Shown: positions 44,468-56,447 of the stretch, in pieces
Layout: each line of letters opens with the position of its first letter
Numbering within the stretch: position 1 is the stretch's first letter
Source: Zea mays
Taxonomy: Eukaryota; Streptophyta; Magnoliopsida; Poales; Poaceae
Length of the DNA stretch: 64,000 nt
Assembly (NCBI RefSeq): GCF_902167145.1
Contig: NC_050096.1
Span: 156,735,825-156,799,824 of the forward strand
Direction of reading: 5' to 3'
Notes under the pieces: model-generated
Database searches by the model: none
Told to the model about the DNA's origin: nothing
The model's input: only the letters and a program-made list of their open reading frames with translations
Position numbers and translations under genes: made by a program

Positions 44468-44731
44468 ATCGGTATGTAACCATGCCCCAGCCCCTCCCCT
44501 GCCCTTTGAATCCAAATATAAGAAGGATGATCTTAACATAAACTGAGTAAGCTGTAAAATTAAATCAAGAAGGACTTCCTTCTGGAGTTGCAAAGAGGAT
44601 GACATTCCAAGAGCTGTTACTAAAGAACCTTAATAAACGAACCCACACCATGCAAGCGAGACATAACCTTCTCTTCATCCTAGAGGACTCCGACTCGAAT
44701 CTCAGGACGAGATTCCTTTAAGGGGGAAGGT
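44468..44731 (+). other. Gypsy 3' UTR and polypurine tract
   Basis: Non-coding, ending AAGGGGGAAGGT directly before the 3' LTR; purine tract at about 44720-44730 primes plus-strand cDNA. Confidence 0.8.
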
Positions 44732-47191
44732 TGTGACACCCCAGTGTTACTTAGGGTTTTTCCCAGTACCCCAACTTGTGATCCTTATCACATATGGCCC
44801 TATTGATGCAAGAGACACCCAAACTTAAGGGATTAAAGCCTAAGTTAAGTCTTTTTTAGCTCAAGAATCATACTCTAAGGCACATCATGCACCTCAAGTG
44901 AGAAAATCATTCAAAACCCTAACACTATTCAAATTGGCCATTTGAGCACAAAAAGGGAATTAGAGGAAAGACTTGGGAAAAATACAAAATCTTAATATGG
45001 GCCAATTAACAAAGTTATAGTGCATTAAATAAACTACAAAATGTAGTAAGGAAGATTGATCATTTGGATTTTGCAAAATTCCCAAAACAACCCATGAAGT
45101 AAAGCCTCTATGGAAAATTCAGAAAATTCAGAATCTGAATTTTGACCTCTTCCTAAAGATAAGTTGTGTTCTCTGTTTTTCAAACCTCGAATCCACAAAG
45201 TCCAAATCTCAAAGTGGTGCCAAACTACCTTGAACACACCCTTGCAAAGTTTGAGAAATTTTCTCAACCATTTGACATGATCTTGGTGTGGATTACCTCG
45301 AGAGTTGGCCTTGTGACATAGACACATTGGCGACACGACAACTCTCTGTCCATGACCCGAAACCACTCGACTTCCACACACAAACGATAGAGCTCAGTCG
45401 GGGGAACAGATCTTACAATGGGATCTTGCCCAAATTCAGGAAGATTTGGAGCCTATGAACGCTTGAAAGCGACCACACTGTGTGTCGCCACGTGTTCGAT
45501 CGCGTGCTCAAGTGCTCGACCGCGCACTGGTCGCTCTCTACGCGCGGGCCGCGCACCATCGGCTCCTTCCCCCGCACCTGCGCCCAGTCGTGCCCGAGGG
45601 CGCCTATAAGTCCCCTTGGTGCGCAACAGTTCACCCCCACCCCGCCTCACTCCCCAAGCAGAAGACCCAACTCTGGCGAGCTCTGCGCCGCCTGCCATTG
45701 CCGCCTGAAACTCACCGTCATGGCTAGGACATTCCGGCCACTCATTTGCCTAACCGAGAGCACTAGAGGCATCCCCGCACCCTTCCGTAGCTTGTAGTCA
45801 CGCTTAAGCTAGCTCTACCACACTAGAGAAGCCCCGCCAGCGCCAGCCGCTCATGGCGTACTACTGGAGTGCGAGGACTAGTCATCCTAGCCCTCCACCT
45901 CCCAATCCGAGCCCGAGAACAGCTTTGCGAAAGCCCTGCCAAGCTCCCTGAGCCCTGCCGCGAAGGATCGCTGCACCAGACCCCCTAGATCGAAGCTCAT
46001 CGGCGACCTCCACCGCCTGAGCCCATGGACCCGCTAGTTCAGCTCACCGTCGGCCAAATCTCTGACGCCCCCAAGTTCGTCGAACCGACCCGAAGCTCCG
46101 CAAGCCCATCCCCGACGCGCTATCGCACCAGGTAAGCCGCAATTTCTCGTCGTCATTCGCTTACTGTTCCGACGAGGGAGAGAGGAGCGCGGGTTGAAAA
46201 CCTCAAAACCCCGAGGGTCTTTCTGCTATGTCAGTGACCCGTAGAAATAGTAGACCAGGGGCTCTTTTGTAAGGCGCCAGGGAAAAGAAACCCAGGGACC
46301 CGAGCGCAAAGCGGCATTTCTTTTCGGTTAATTGAAAATACTTTTTAAATCTGCAGTAGGCTTCAAAAATTCATAACTAAATGAATACTGGCCCAAAATT
46401 CATGAAACCAATTTTGTTAAACTTTGTGTAGCGAGAGCCTTCAAGTAAAAATATGAAATCACCTTTGAACAACAGAAAATTTAGGGTTTTGATTTAAGTA
46501 GGAAAACTCCTTAAACCTTAAAAATAAGAAAACTAGTAGGAAAACTTTTAGACTAGGCTTGAGAAAATTTATGGAGATACTTGACCACTAGTTACACTGT
46601 TTAAAAATGTTGAGTACCCGAGTACCCAAGATTAAGTAAATTTTATTCCCTAGGACATGTTTTTAACCAAACCTTGGAAAAATAAGAAGGGGCACTAAAA
46701 AAGGAAAACCAGAAAGCCATATTATTTTCCTAGCATGATTAGGTGATAAAGTTCATGGGGAAAATATATGGAACCCTAGTCCAAAACTGATCTGGGATTT
46801 ATGATTTTATTTAGGAATTAAGTATTTAAGAAAGATAATGATTAAAAATAAGAGGACATCTGCAATAGTGACAAGAAAAATTTAGTAGACCCTTGACCAC
46901 TATTGTACCAATGTAAAAATAGTAACCACACTAGAATATCACAGTAAGTGGGTTAAACAAATAAAACTAGGAAATTACCAATACTTTAAAAAATTAAAAA
47001 GATAGACTAAAAGTGGGAAACAGTAAGCAACCCTATTTTTTCCTAAATAATTATGATGTATACTGTGAGGGAAAATACAAAACTAAGGTAGTTGTACAGT
47101 AGAATACACCCCACCCCCTGCCCCATGAGAAAGATTATATATTCTAAGAAATCATACAACCCATCCTCTATAAGTAAAAATAACTAACTTA
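44732..47191 (+). repeat. 3' LTR of the Gypsy element, part 1
   Basis: Starts TGTGACACC and aligns with 2642-5060. Same GC-rich promoter block (45470-46140) with TATAAG at 45605-45610. Interrupted by the small Helitron after A47191. Confidence 0.88.
45605..45610 (+). promoter_or_regulatory. LTR TATA box candidate (3' LTR)
   Basis: TATAAG, equivalent of 3506-3511 in the 5' LTR. Confidence 0.4.
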
Positions 47192-47210
47192 TCTGTACTA
47201 ACTATTAAGA

Positions 47211-47790
47211 GGGCAGTGTAGACTGCCCCCGCTTGCGAATCCCACCCGCCACTCCGCCTCCCACGCCTGCGAATCCCACCCGCCGCTCCGCCTCCCCCGC
47301 CGCGGAACCCGCACCCCGCCTGCGGAGCCGCTCCTCAATCTCCCATGAATAGCCCGCCACTCCTCCAGCCAAATCCTCGCACGCGTCCCTCGTTGTCCCA
47401 ACTGCTCCATCCGCGCAGGCCATCCGCATGTCGCGCATGGCGGTCGCACCTCCCCCTCCACGCCGGAGCACGCGCCCAACGGCGTTCCCCTCACCCAACT
47501 TTCATCCCCAACTATCCCGCCCGTCGATTTCGCCCCATTCGTGCAGGCCAGCCACGTGCCGAACAACCACCCCGCCAAGCGCAAGCCCCGCCGCCGCCTG
47601 GAAGGAGGAGGACAAGCCCCGCCGCTGCCACCCTCGCATTGCCAGCCCCCGCCCACCGCGCCCACCCCCGCACCGCAACTCCCACCGCGCCCGCCGCTGA
47701 GGCAGCGCGCGCCCCCTCCCCAACAGACGTGCACGCCAACGCTCCTCCGTTCCATCCCACTGACCAGATCCACCACAGCCTCACACGTCT
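47211..47790. repeat. GC-rich block with short tandem repeat at Helitron 5' end
   Basis: GCGAATCCCACCCGCC-type unit of about 35 bp repeats at 47234 and 47269, followed by CG-rich sequence with long but domain-free open frames on both strands. Comparable to the block at 8026-8760. Part of it may be first-exon or promoter DNA of the adjacent captured gene. Confidence 0.6.
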
Positions 47791-47834
47791 AGCCATGCCA
47801 GCGCCACCGCATTCAAAGCTACCACAACGTGTGT

Positions 47835-48265
47835 TGTGCAGATTTGGGCAACCGCAGCTGGGCGTTCTTCGTCAACTGCGACTTCCTCTAACTTGCAGAC
47901 CTGGCCAACCGCGTCGTCGGCGCTGGTGCTGGCAGCATTGTTGTGACCTGTGTTAAGCACGAGTATCAGCCCGCCGAGGTCACCAAGATGGATGGTGCCA
48001 TCCAGAGAGTGTATACGCGCAAGAACTGGTCCTCCATGGTGCTCTACAACTACAGCCACCCCAATAATGTGGTCCCGGTCACCTCGGAGATCGTCAGCGC
48101 CCAGACCGGCACGTTCCTCCACCTCCTGCCTGGCTCAACGATGACGAGATCAGGGAACTGTCCTTCGCCTGAAACTTCCTCATCGGTCACAACTAGATTG
48201 ACTCGGCTGATCTGGCCACACGCCCCAGGGCCATCCACTATACCTCCGACGGTTTCAATTTCTGG
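47835..48265 (+). pseudogene. CDI-like nucleotide-sugar glycosyltransferase fragment
   Basis: Plus-strand reading gives GNRSWAFFVNCDFL, stop, LADLANRVVGAGAGSIVVTC, then VKHEYQPAEVTKMDGAIQRV, YTRKNWSSMVLYNYSHP and, after a frameshift, WLNDDEIRELSFA, NFLIGHN and HYTSDGFNFW. The KHEY / KMDG / RKNWSS series is that of a plant protein family annotated CDI (nucleotide-diphospho-sugar transferase fold) with bacterial glycosyltransferase relatives; naming is from memory. Stops replace Trp in the LSFAWNF and GHN segments, and one base is missing near 48134. A dead captured exon. Confidence 0.65.
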
Positions 48266-49560
48266 TTAGTACAGAGCAAAGATAGGTAGCAGTACTCAGA
48301 TAGATGTCTCCATGTTTTTTGTTCTCTGATAGCATTTTCCTATATAGAAGCACACTCAGGCTCTAGACGCTTCATAATGCACTCTGTTCATTCTTCTCAA
48401 GCACTGGCCTCTTTTTTGTTTGACTATAAAATGTTATTAGTTTATCTACCTTTTGTCCATCAGACGTAATACTTGACAACTGTGTTATTACCATTTTATT
48501 CAAATCTCCAAGGAGCCATCAACTTCCTTTATCTGCTTTACAGATTTACTACCTTGTCATTTGCATAGTGGCAAAGTTGAGCGTTGATTGTTAATATAGA
48601 TTATTTATTCATGAACTTCAATGGTTAAAGTCTAAATCCAAACTTCTAATTCTTAACATCATTTCACAGTAATGATCATTTACTACCTTGTCATGTTTTT
48701 TGTTGAAGGTTGTGTGGTTTAGATATGCTTGTTTGCTCGTGTGTGGACTAATAATGGACTGAAATACTAACAACTACACTAGCTGATAGGTAGTTATGAA
48801 TTTGTGGATAATCTGTTTGTTTTGTTAATATGTTATTACCGCCAAACTGTTTAATGATTTCAGTGTTCTCTGCATTGTCATATGTCAAAAATTGATTGGT
48901 GTCTGTAATAGGGTAGTCAGGTGGTGGCTATAATTTATTTTTTTGCTATAATTTTTTTTCTTGCTATATCTTCCTTTCTATTTATTAACCAGAAAATTTA
49001 AAAGCCGACAAATATGTATCCTAATTAATCTAAATTTAAACCTCACTTGTCGGCATATCTCGATGTGAGCATTCAAGATTACCCTTTTCAGAATCATAGT
49101 TGGCAGTACCATTTCTGTTATAATATCCTTTGTGTGGAAATTAAAGTATGCTCCCGAAATTCCCAAATTTGAGCGCAGTTGTTATAATCTGCAGGTGGCC
49201 GTGTGCGTCTGGGTTGTGCTCTGTCGGCCTGGCACCCATGCGAGTAGCGGTGCAAGCAGCGGTAGTAGCCCTGCTGAGCCCAACTCCTGCCTCTCTGATC
49301 GCGGTACGCTACCTACGCTTGATATTGTTTGTGGGTTGAAAATTCAGCGATTATTAGGCTCTGCTCGATTCGGTGCTTCGTTGTGTCCATGGGGGGTTTT
49401 GAGCAGGGCCTCTGGAGACTTTTGCGCAGCGAGGAGGTCGGCGCTGGGACTTAGATTCATGGTGCTCCTAATACACGTGTTGTTCGTTGGCGCTGTCTTC
49501 ATCTTGTCTCCGGTCTCACCATTCCCATTTTATTCTCTGCGTGTTGCTGCCTGTTCCAGG
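48266..49560. other. Helitron interior, intron-like
   Basis: AT-rich sequence lacking coding signal to about 49190, then a moderately GC-rich stretch (49195-49560) that may include 5' UTR or first exon/intron of the CCCH/RRM gene. No domain recognised. Confidence 0.45.
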
Positions 49561-49561
49561 G

Positions 49562-50283
49562 CGACGGTGGGCATGCTGCTCGGCGGCGAGGACATGCACA
49601 GGTTCCCGGTGCGCTCCCCGCGGATGGACCGCGACGACCTCATCCGTAGTCCCGCCGCGCGGCAGATCGTGTCCAACTACTTCGGGTACCCAGAGCACAC
49701 GCCGCCATTATTGGCACCCCTGCTCCGCTTGTTCCGTTTCGTTTCCACTAGCCGTCCAATAACGTTGCCCCGCCATCGATGGACCGAGCAGCATGTTCGG
49801 GCCGATGTAGGACGTGCGCATCCCGTACCAGCAGAAGCGCATGTTCGACTTCGTCACCTTCGTGTACGCCGAGACGGTGAAGGCCATCCTGAGCAAGGGC
49901 AACCCGCACTTCGTGTGCGACGCGCGCTCGTCAAGCCCTACAAGGAGAAGGGTAAGGTCCCCGGCAGGTTCAGGTCCGTTCTCCCTTCTTCTCTGTTGCA
50001 TTGCCCATTGCCTGCCTGCATGCATCGCATTCTCATCCACATCCGCACTTCTCTTCAGTCACATTGCAATTGCACTGCACGTTGGGTTGCGTTGCTTGTT
50101 TGTTTCGATAGCTTCAGTTGCCACCTAAAAAAGCTTCTTTTTTCGATTTTATCATTTTGTCTGGTTACAGGAAGCTGCAGCACGCGCACCATGGCGGAGC
50201 CGAGTTCGCTGGTTGCGCGTCGCCCACCGGATTGCTGGATTCCAGGGACCCCTACGCCCTCCTGCTTCTTTCAAGTGCCCAGG
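49562..50283 (+). pseudogene. CCCH zinc-finger/RRM RNA-binding protein fragment
   Basis: Plus-strand pieces: 49570-49690 GEDMHRFPVRSPRMDRDDLI and SPAARQI; about 49795-49973 MFGPM, stop, [20 protein letters not shown] and [29 protein letters not shown]; after an intron, about 50170-50283 KLQHAHHGGAEFAGCASPTG and DSRDPYALLL. This matches the RRM part of plant CCCH zinc-finger proteins with a C-terminal RRM (RNA binding, post-transcriptional regulation). RNP1-like FDFVTFVY replaces the usual FGFVTFVY. The CCCH finger itself is absent. A stop, a frameshift (DARSSS) and a deletion before MFGPM make it non-functional. Confidence 0.78.
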
Positions 50284-51128
50284 TAAACGTTCTCAGCAAC
50301 TAGCTTAAATCTTTTATGCGTGCTGTTTCTCTTATTGCAAGCAATTCATGTGGGGTGAGCAAAAGAAATCAAAGATTATTGTTTTTTGTTGTTACATCTG
50401 TTCGGAATTTCTCCAGGTTTTCTCCTGAGCATGAAGCCATTGGGCTATGATGTGTGAGGTGCACAGAGCAAAAAAAAGGGGAGGGCCCCCTCCATTCCTC
50501 TAATCTGGGAGTAAGTGTCAACAACAACCCTCCTTGTGCCTGTCTTTCTGATAGTGCTGTAACCATTAATAATAAGCTAGCTGCTGCTCCCATGACCATG
50601 ATGCATGTTTATGCCAGCATAGATCCTGAATCATGATGGTCATAATCTGTGTGTTGACGGGCTGTTGTGCGCAGGGGAATACTAATATGGCTACATGATG
50701 GCTGGCCCCATCAACCGTGCGTAGAGAAGCTTTGACAAAGAAAAAGAAATACCTTTGGAGAGGTGTAATCTTCTTCAGAGTGGGAGAAGGAGGGGACAGT
50801 GAAGACAGCAACAGAGAAGAAACAAGTCCAGGTTGTTTTTTTAGCTCTTAGGCCTATGATAAGTATATGATAGTAAGTGAGTGAGTAGTAGGCATAATTA
50901 GTAGTAGTAGTAGTTAATTAGTAGTCGTTTATTAGTAGTTGCTGCCAGTGTTAAGAAGGTGATGAAAAGGCACACTCCGGCTCTCTTCTATGCTCGTTTG
51001 TGGCATGGATGGATCTCTCACTGTTGCTATGATATGTTGTTTGATTTACAATATCGTGTGTATAAATATTTCATGTTTTTCACTTTATTTGATTTGCGAT
51101 ACCACACATATAACGATTTCATATGTTT
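50284..51128. other. Small Helitron 3' interior
   Basis: Non-coding. Contains an AGT/TAG-rich microsatellite (about 50880-50940) and an A-rich tract. No domain. Confidence 0.5.
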
Positions 51129-51157
51129 CCCGTGGCAACGCACGGGCATAGACCTAG
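51129..51157 (+). other. Small Helitron 3' terminus: hairpin and CTAG
   Basis: CCCGT stem and ACGGG partner at 51129-51146, ten-base spacer, CTAG at 51154-51157, host T at 51158. Confidence 0.88.
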
Positions 51158-51170
51158 TTAAGGAATGATT

Positions 51171-54100
51171 TGTGGCGGAACTGCCCGAATTATTCCGACT
51201 TAAGTGCCTGAGCCCCGCCTTAGAGGCTAGACCACACTTAAATGGGAATAACCCGTCAATCCCTCGGATCTAGTCCGACGAGGCCACTAACAGGATCAAG
51301 TACCACAATCTCACTCGAAGGTGAGTCACAGAGCAAATACAATAAAGCATAAAACCATGCACTAAAGAGTATTAAATTATTACATCACCATCGGAGTTTT
51401 GCAAAAGTAGCCATCATTGTTCGAGTGCAGCGGAATAAAAACTAACGATAAATAAATGGAGGGATGGGGAAGCCTGTCCCATCACTCCTCATGCTCCTCC
51501 TCAGCCGAGGTAGGGTCCCACTCGACAGTCCAACCCGGTGGCAAGATGGACGGCCAAGTCACTCCAGCAACCATGTCCTCCAAAGAACCTGTAAAATTGT
51601 GCCACAAGCAAGGCTGAGTATACTAATACTCAGCTAGACTTATCTGGTGTGAGGAGTCTACACCTCTACCTCTAGACATGCAGTTGTTTGGTTGTGGGGT
51701 TTGGTTGCCAAAAGCACTAGCTGAGTTCTAAATCAAGTTTTAGCTTTGTCAAATTTAAGTGTGACTCTCTTAAGGCTAAATATGTACTATCTATTCATAC
51801 ATAGTAGCAAACATTTTTAGCAATCAACATCTTGTATGAACTCATCATATTTCCACTTGTTACTCAATGCAGTACAATGGATCAAGCAGTCTCATTAGCT
51901 GCGAGAAGAAGACGATTCGAATCGAGTTTTTATCCTTGCAAGGTAAACCTAAACACACGACATGTAGGGGCACTCTGTCCCCACACATATCAACCGTCCC
52001 CATCGATTCCCTGGCAACAGAAAGGGGCTCACCGCCTTGGCGTACAATGCCTCACTGACCCCGACTGCCGTCGTGCAGTGACCGCACATGTACCCACCAT
52101 AACCGGAATGGGAGACCACATCTCAGGTCGAGTGAGGAGGGCAATCTGCGGGCAGGTTCACTTGGGTACTAGGCTTACCGATTTACCATATTTCTCGGTA
52201 TGTGTTTAGTACGTTCAAACGCTTGACATAGGTATCCGCACGTTAATCCTTATTCCAATTTCCCATCTCGTAGACAACCAATCCCCATGGATTGTTGTCC
52301 ACAGACCAGCATCATTATGATATGAAAGTGGGTACAACCAATTCCTGATCTCGCGCGAGTGCTAGAAAAATCACTCGTCTTCTACTAAGATCCTAATTAA
52401 ATAAAGCAGCTACCTCGACCTAGCATACTAGTGTTCATCTCAATAGGATTCCTAAGATCATGCAACTAGGGTTTCAAACAACTCCTACACCTAAGTGCAC
52501 AATCAATCCTACAATCATTAAGTATAGTAAAATAGCATAAATAACAGGTTATGCATAAACCGGGTCTTGCCTTCCAAAGCAGGGGTAGGCAGATCCTCTG
52601 GTGCAGGCTCTGGTGCTGGATCCGGGGCTACCTCCTGAGCAGCTCCTTGCACCGGCACGAGGACGTACTCTCCATCAGCGAGGTTACAGTCTATCAAAAT
52701 GCAAGGAATATGTATGTCATGATTATGCAGGATTTAATAACATTATGCTAAAGGAAGAAAAACTAAGTTAATGAGTAACTTAGGGTTTCTTGGTCATACG
52801 TGGCTTTTAGTGGTTTATGCTTATCACTCTAGGTTTAGGTTTTTGTTAAGGATAAGCATAGAGGATTGGTATTTCCTTATTATAATTTAGTGGACAATTT
52901 ACAAAGGGTTTTAGGATGACACTAATTTCTATTATTCATTTTTCCTTTCTTTATTTTCTATTTATGGTTTCTAGTGTAGGTTTCAACTACAACAGTGGTT
53001 TAACTTTTTCCAAAACTTCTGTAAAAATTATAGTGGGTTGCCCTTGGTAACTATAGCCCATTCTAGGAATTTGAGGTTCAAAATAAAAAGGCTATGCTTT
53101 AGACCAAAAATAACAAAAATTGTGTAAATGGGCCACTTTGCACTACAACTCTTAATTAGGTGTGGGTTCTGTCCTAAGGGTTATTTTTGTTGGCATCTAA
53201 CAATAATAATAAGCTTCTGTGCCAAAAATCACAGAAAGCTAAGGGATGATTATTTAGTTGTGATTTTCCAAAGTTTAATGCCAAAAAGGCACTTTCTACT
53301 GCCTTGTCATTTGAAAAATGTCAAACAGCAGATTTCATATTTTTCCTAAGTTCTTAATAGCAAAACATTAGCTATCCCAAGGGTTGGGGTGTTTTCACCT
53401 TGGGGTTATTTTTGTAGGGTTTTTCTAAGTTTCCCTTGTTTTCTTAAAATAAAAGTTATCCTATTTATTTTATACTAAACCAGAGTATAATAGATTTTTC
53501 TAGTGAACTACACTGAATAAGTACCCTAACAAAAATAGGAGTGCCCCCTAGTTCATCATTTTAATTACCTTTTCTATTTTTCTTAACCTTAAGCATATTG
53601 TAAAATAAATGGCAAAAGCTACCTTAATGAGGTGGACAGAGAGGTTTAGCACTTTTAAACAGGTCAGTAGGTGGACATAAACTTCTCCAAATTTTCTTAA
53701 CCTTAGTCAAATAGTGCAACTATTTTTCTTCCTATTATTTAGCTTTTGGCCAAAACAATAATTAAATCAGAACCCTAAAGTTTTCTATAGTACATAGGGG
53801 TTTTATATTTTTCCTAAGTAGTTTACATTATTTAAGATCTGACAAAATTGGTTTGACTAAATTCGGATGACTAAAACAGAAGTTATGAATTATTCAAGTT
53901 CTGTTCAATTTTTAAATCAGATTTAATAAAATGTTTTCTAGAAAACCACTTTACACCGAGGACCCTGGGTTTAATCCAAATCAATCCACTCAAATCTACC
54001 CCTGCGCCACTATTCCCCTAAGTCACTGACAGTTCAAAAATCCCCCCAACCTTTCCTTCTTCTTCCCCGAGGTCCTTCCCCAAATGTAAATAGTACCCAC

Positions 54101-55521
54101 GGGAAAGAAAAGGGCGGCGCGGCTTACCTGCGGCGAGAGAGGTCCGGCGAGGGGCGGGGTTGGCTCGGGGAGGCTCCGACGGTCACAACGGTGTACGGCT
54201 TGACGGCGGGGATGGCCGGAATCGCTCGGTCCGCGTGCGCAGGCGGGTGCTCTCGTCGGCGGCGGTTGTGCCGGCCAAATCACGGTGATCTAGTTCAATC
54301 CAATGGCACGGTGAGCTTCACGGGGTGATGTAGAGGCTATCTGTGCATTGAATCGAAAAATGGTGCAGTGGCTTACCCGGACTACGCTCGCCGGCGGTCG
54401 GATGGAGTCCGGCGACCGTGGACTGGCCTCTCCGGCGAAGCAAACTTCGATTCCTCACTCGGGGAGCTTCACCGAGGGGTGCTCAGTCCTCTCCGAGGGC
54501 TGGATGGGGTTGGGAAAGGCTTGGCTGGCCGGTCTACGGTGGCAAGGGCTCGGGTGGCCGCGGACACGCCGTGCACGGGCAAACGCCGGTGAGTTTGGAC
54601 TCCGGTGAGGTCGAGCGTGTGCGGAGGGGTACGGTTAAGGTCACTGGGCGTTTTATAGGCGCGGGCGCGGGCCATGGTGTCGGCTGGCCTTTGGCGCGAC
54701 GCGGGGCACGCGGGGGCGCGAGCGGGCGTGCTCTGGTGAGCTCAGAGCACGTCGAACACGTGGCTCTTTGCTTCTGCCCGTGTTCTTCCCTCTGCTGAGC
54801 GGCCAAAACGTACGAATCTTGCCCTAGAGCCTGTGAGAGATCTCTTCCCTGCACCTAGAGCTTCGTAGTTCATGTGAGTTCCAAGGGTAGATGTGGTCGG
54901 GTTAGAGAGATATGGGGGTGGGAAGTCGGCTATGTCAGACATGTCCAAACCGAGACAAAAATGGTGCCAAGTCGTGTCAAACTTCTAAGGGTAGGTGTCA
55001 ACTTTTTCCAGGGCATTCTAGGGTTAATTTGGCGCCACTTTGTCAATTGGGTCGAAGTGTTTTGAATTTTGGATGAGGGTGAACATGTGTGATCTTTGTC
55101 CAAAGGTTAGTTTTGGACTTAGGCATTTTCTGATTTTTCTTTTGTGTTCAAACCTTTGGTGAACTTTTTGGGGCTTTTCTGAAATCTTTTTGGGGTTACT
55201 TTCCTACTATTATTTGTAGGTTATCAAGTGTACTACAACTTTTATATTTGGCCCAAGCCATGATCATAAGGTTTACATGACCTTTTGATCCTACTTACAT
55301 CTAGGGTTCCCATTGTCAAAGGGGTTTGCTTTAGGGTTTTGGGCAATTCTCTCCTTTAGATATGCATGATAAGTTAGGGTATGATATTCATGATAGGTTG
55401 CACTGGTTTAGGACCTTGAATTCTAAGTTTGATGTACTTTGCTCAAAATAACCCACATGTGATAGTAGGTTAAACGGTGTAGCCCTGGGTGGACACCCTG
55501 AGTAACACCTGGGATGTTACA
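51171..55521 (-). repeat. Solo LTR of a related Gypsy family, reverse orientation
   Basis: Starts on the plus strand TGTGGCGGAACTGCC and ends ATGTTACA; on the minus strand TGTAACATCCC...GCCACA. Target duplication TGATT at 51166-51170 and 55522-55526. It matches the 3' part of the Tekay-like LTR (for example 7500-7654 against 51171-51320 inverted) but the U3 half (53000-55500) is diverged, so it is a sister family. 4351 bp with no internal region, i.e. the product of LTR-LTR recombination. GC-rich promoter-like block at 54100-54800. No gene. Confidence 0.88.
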
Positions 55522-56447
55522 TGATTGCTCTTACACAAAGAAGAAGATAGAAACATTAGGAAATATGTTGTTTGATATTTTTCAAATATAGTAATAGTAG
55601 AAAGCACCATTAGGCCCTAAAACTTTAGAAAATCACAATAAAATGACCAGTAGGTGTCATTGGCTAAAACTTGCTACAAAGTCATATTATTGCACCTAAA
55701 TGCCGGCAAAAATAAGCCTTAGGGAATAATCCACTGTTAAAAGAGAGTTGTAGTTCAAAGCACCCCCTCTGTCCTAAAACTTAATATTTTTGTACAGAGT
55801 GAACCCTTAAGGTTTTAAACCCCAACTTTTGAGACTGAGAATTATACACCAGTGAAAAACTAGTGTAATGTTTGTAGAATATTTGGAAATATATAAAGCT
55901 AAGTTGTAGTTCAAACCCACTTTAAAAGGCATAATAGAAAAGGGGAAGAGAGAGAAGTGGTAAGAGTGATAAATCTCACCCATAATGATTTCAGCAAGAG
56001 TCATGATAGACTTTTCACTAAGACACTAAAAGAAGACCAGTGGGACACCCAAATAATCTGACCATTTAAACTTGACCATACTTGACCTTAAATGGCTAAG
56101 TATACCATTAGAACTTCCAGTAGTAAGATTAAACTTTTACCTTATCATTTTGATCATTTTTATTGCTACTACATTGCATATCATGGCATACATGTATCTC
56201 ACTCATTGCATTCATTAGATTGCAACATCACTGACGGAGAGTATGTGCTCATTCCTGAGCAAGGAGCTGTCAAGAGGAAGTCCAAGTGCCAGCTCCCGAG
56301 CTTGCCACCGAGGACCTTCCCGTAGCCCCAGCATTTGAAGGCAAGCCCCGGTCTTATGCATAACCGTTTATATATGCTACTTTACTACACTTAATGTTTG
56401 TAGGCTTGTAATGTGCACTTAAGTGTAGGAGTTGCTTGAAACCCTTA
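55522..56447 (+). repeat. 3' LTR of the Gypsy element, part 2
   Basis: Continues the LTR after the Helitron and solo LTR (with 51158-51170 between them). Aligns with 5066-6360 of the 5' LTR apart from the 5269-5661 block. Cut at 56447 by the Grande-like element; the last about 1.3 kb of this LTR should lie beyond the window. Confidence 0.85.

Larger units (their letters stand above)
47192..51157 (+). mobile_element. Non-autonomous Helitron with two captured genes
   Basis: 5' end TCTGTACTAACTATTAAGA preceded by A47191; 3' end CCCGTGGCAACGCACGGG hairpin and CTAG (51154-51157) followed by T. 3966 bp. No Rep-helicase. Carries fragments of a CDI-like glycosyltransferase and a CCCH/RRM gene, both on the plus strand. 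Its ends match those of the large Helitron, which could in principle have mobilised it or its relatives. Confidence 0.9.
2642..56447 (+). mobile_element. Tekay-like chromovirus Gypsy element, split by nested insertions
   Basis: Parts in order: 5' LTR 2642-7654, PBS 7659-7670, leader 7671-7988 plus 38419-38527, extra ORF 38528-39403, gag, protease, RT-RNase H, integrase with chromodomain to 44467, PPT about 44721-44731, 3' LTR 44732-47191 + 51158-51170 + 55522-56447. The end of the 3' LTR is outside the window, beyond the Grande-like insertion. A very long LTR (5 kb), an iMet PBS and a C-terminal chromodomain point to the Tekay/Del lineage. The two LTRs differ at about 9 places in their first 235 bp, so the element is much older than the Copia element nested in it. 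All coding parts carry stops and indels. Confidence 0.85.

Noticed and set aside
47198..47956. Several 90-200 codon open frames on both strands near the small Helitron 5' end
   Set aside because: Same GC-rich effect; only the downstream KHEY/KMDG region on the plus strand has family similarity.
49132..50286. A 384-codon plus-strand open frame
   Set aside because: It runs through intron-like and out-of-frame sequence; the real coding similarity (CCCH/RRM) lies in shorter pieces partly in other frames.
54023..54948. Open frames on both strands in a GC-rich block of the solo LTR
   Set aside because: They fall in the LTR promoter-like block; translations show no domain and the region corresponds to non-coding LTR sequence.
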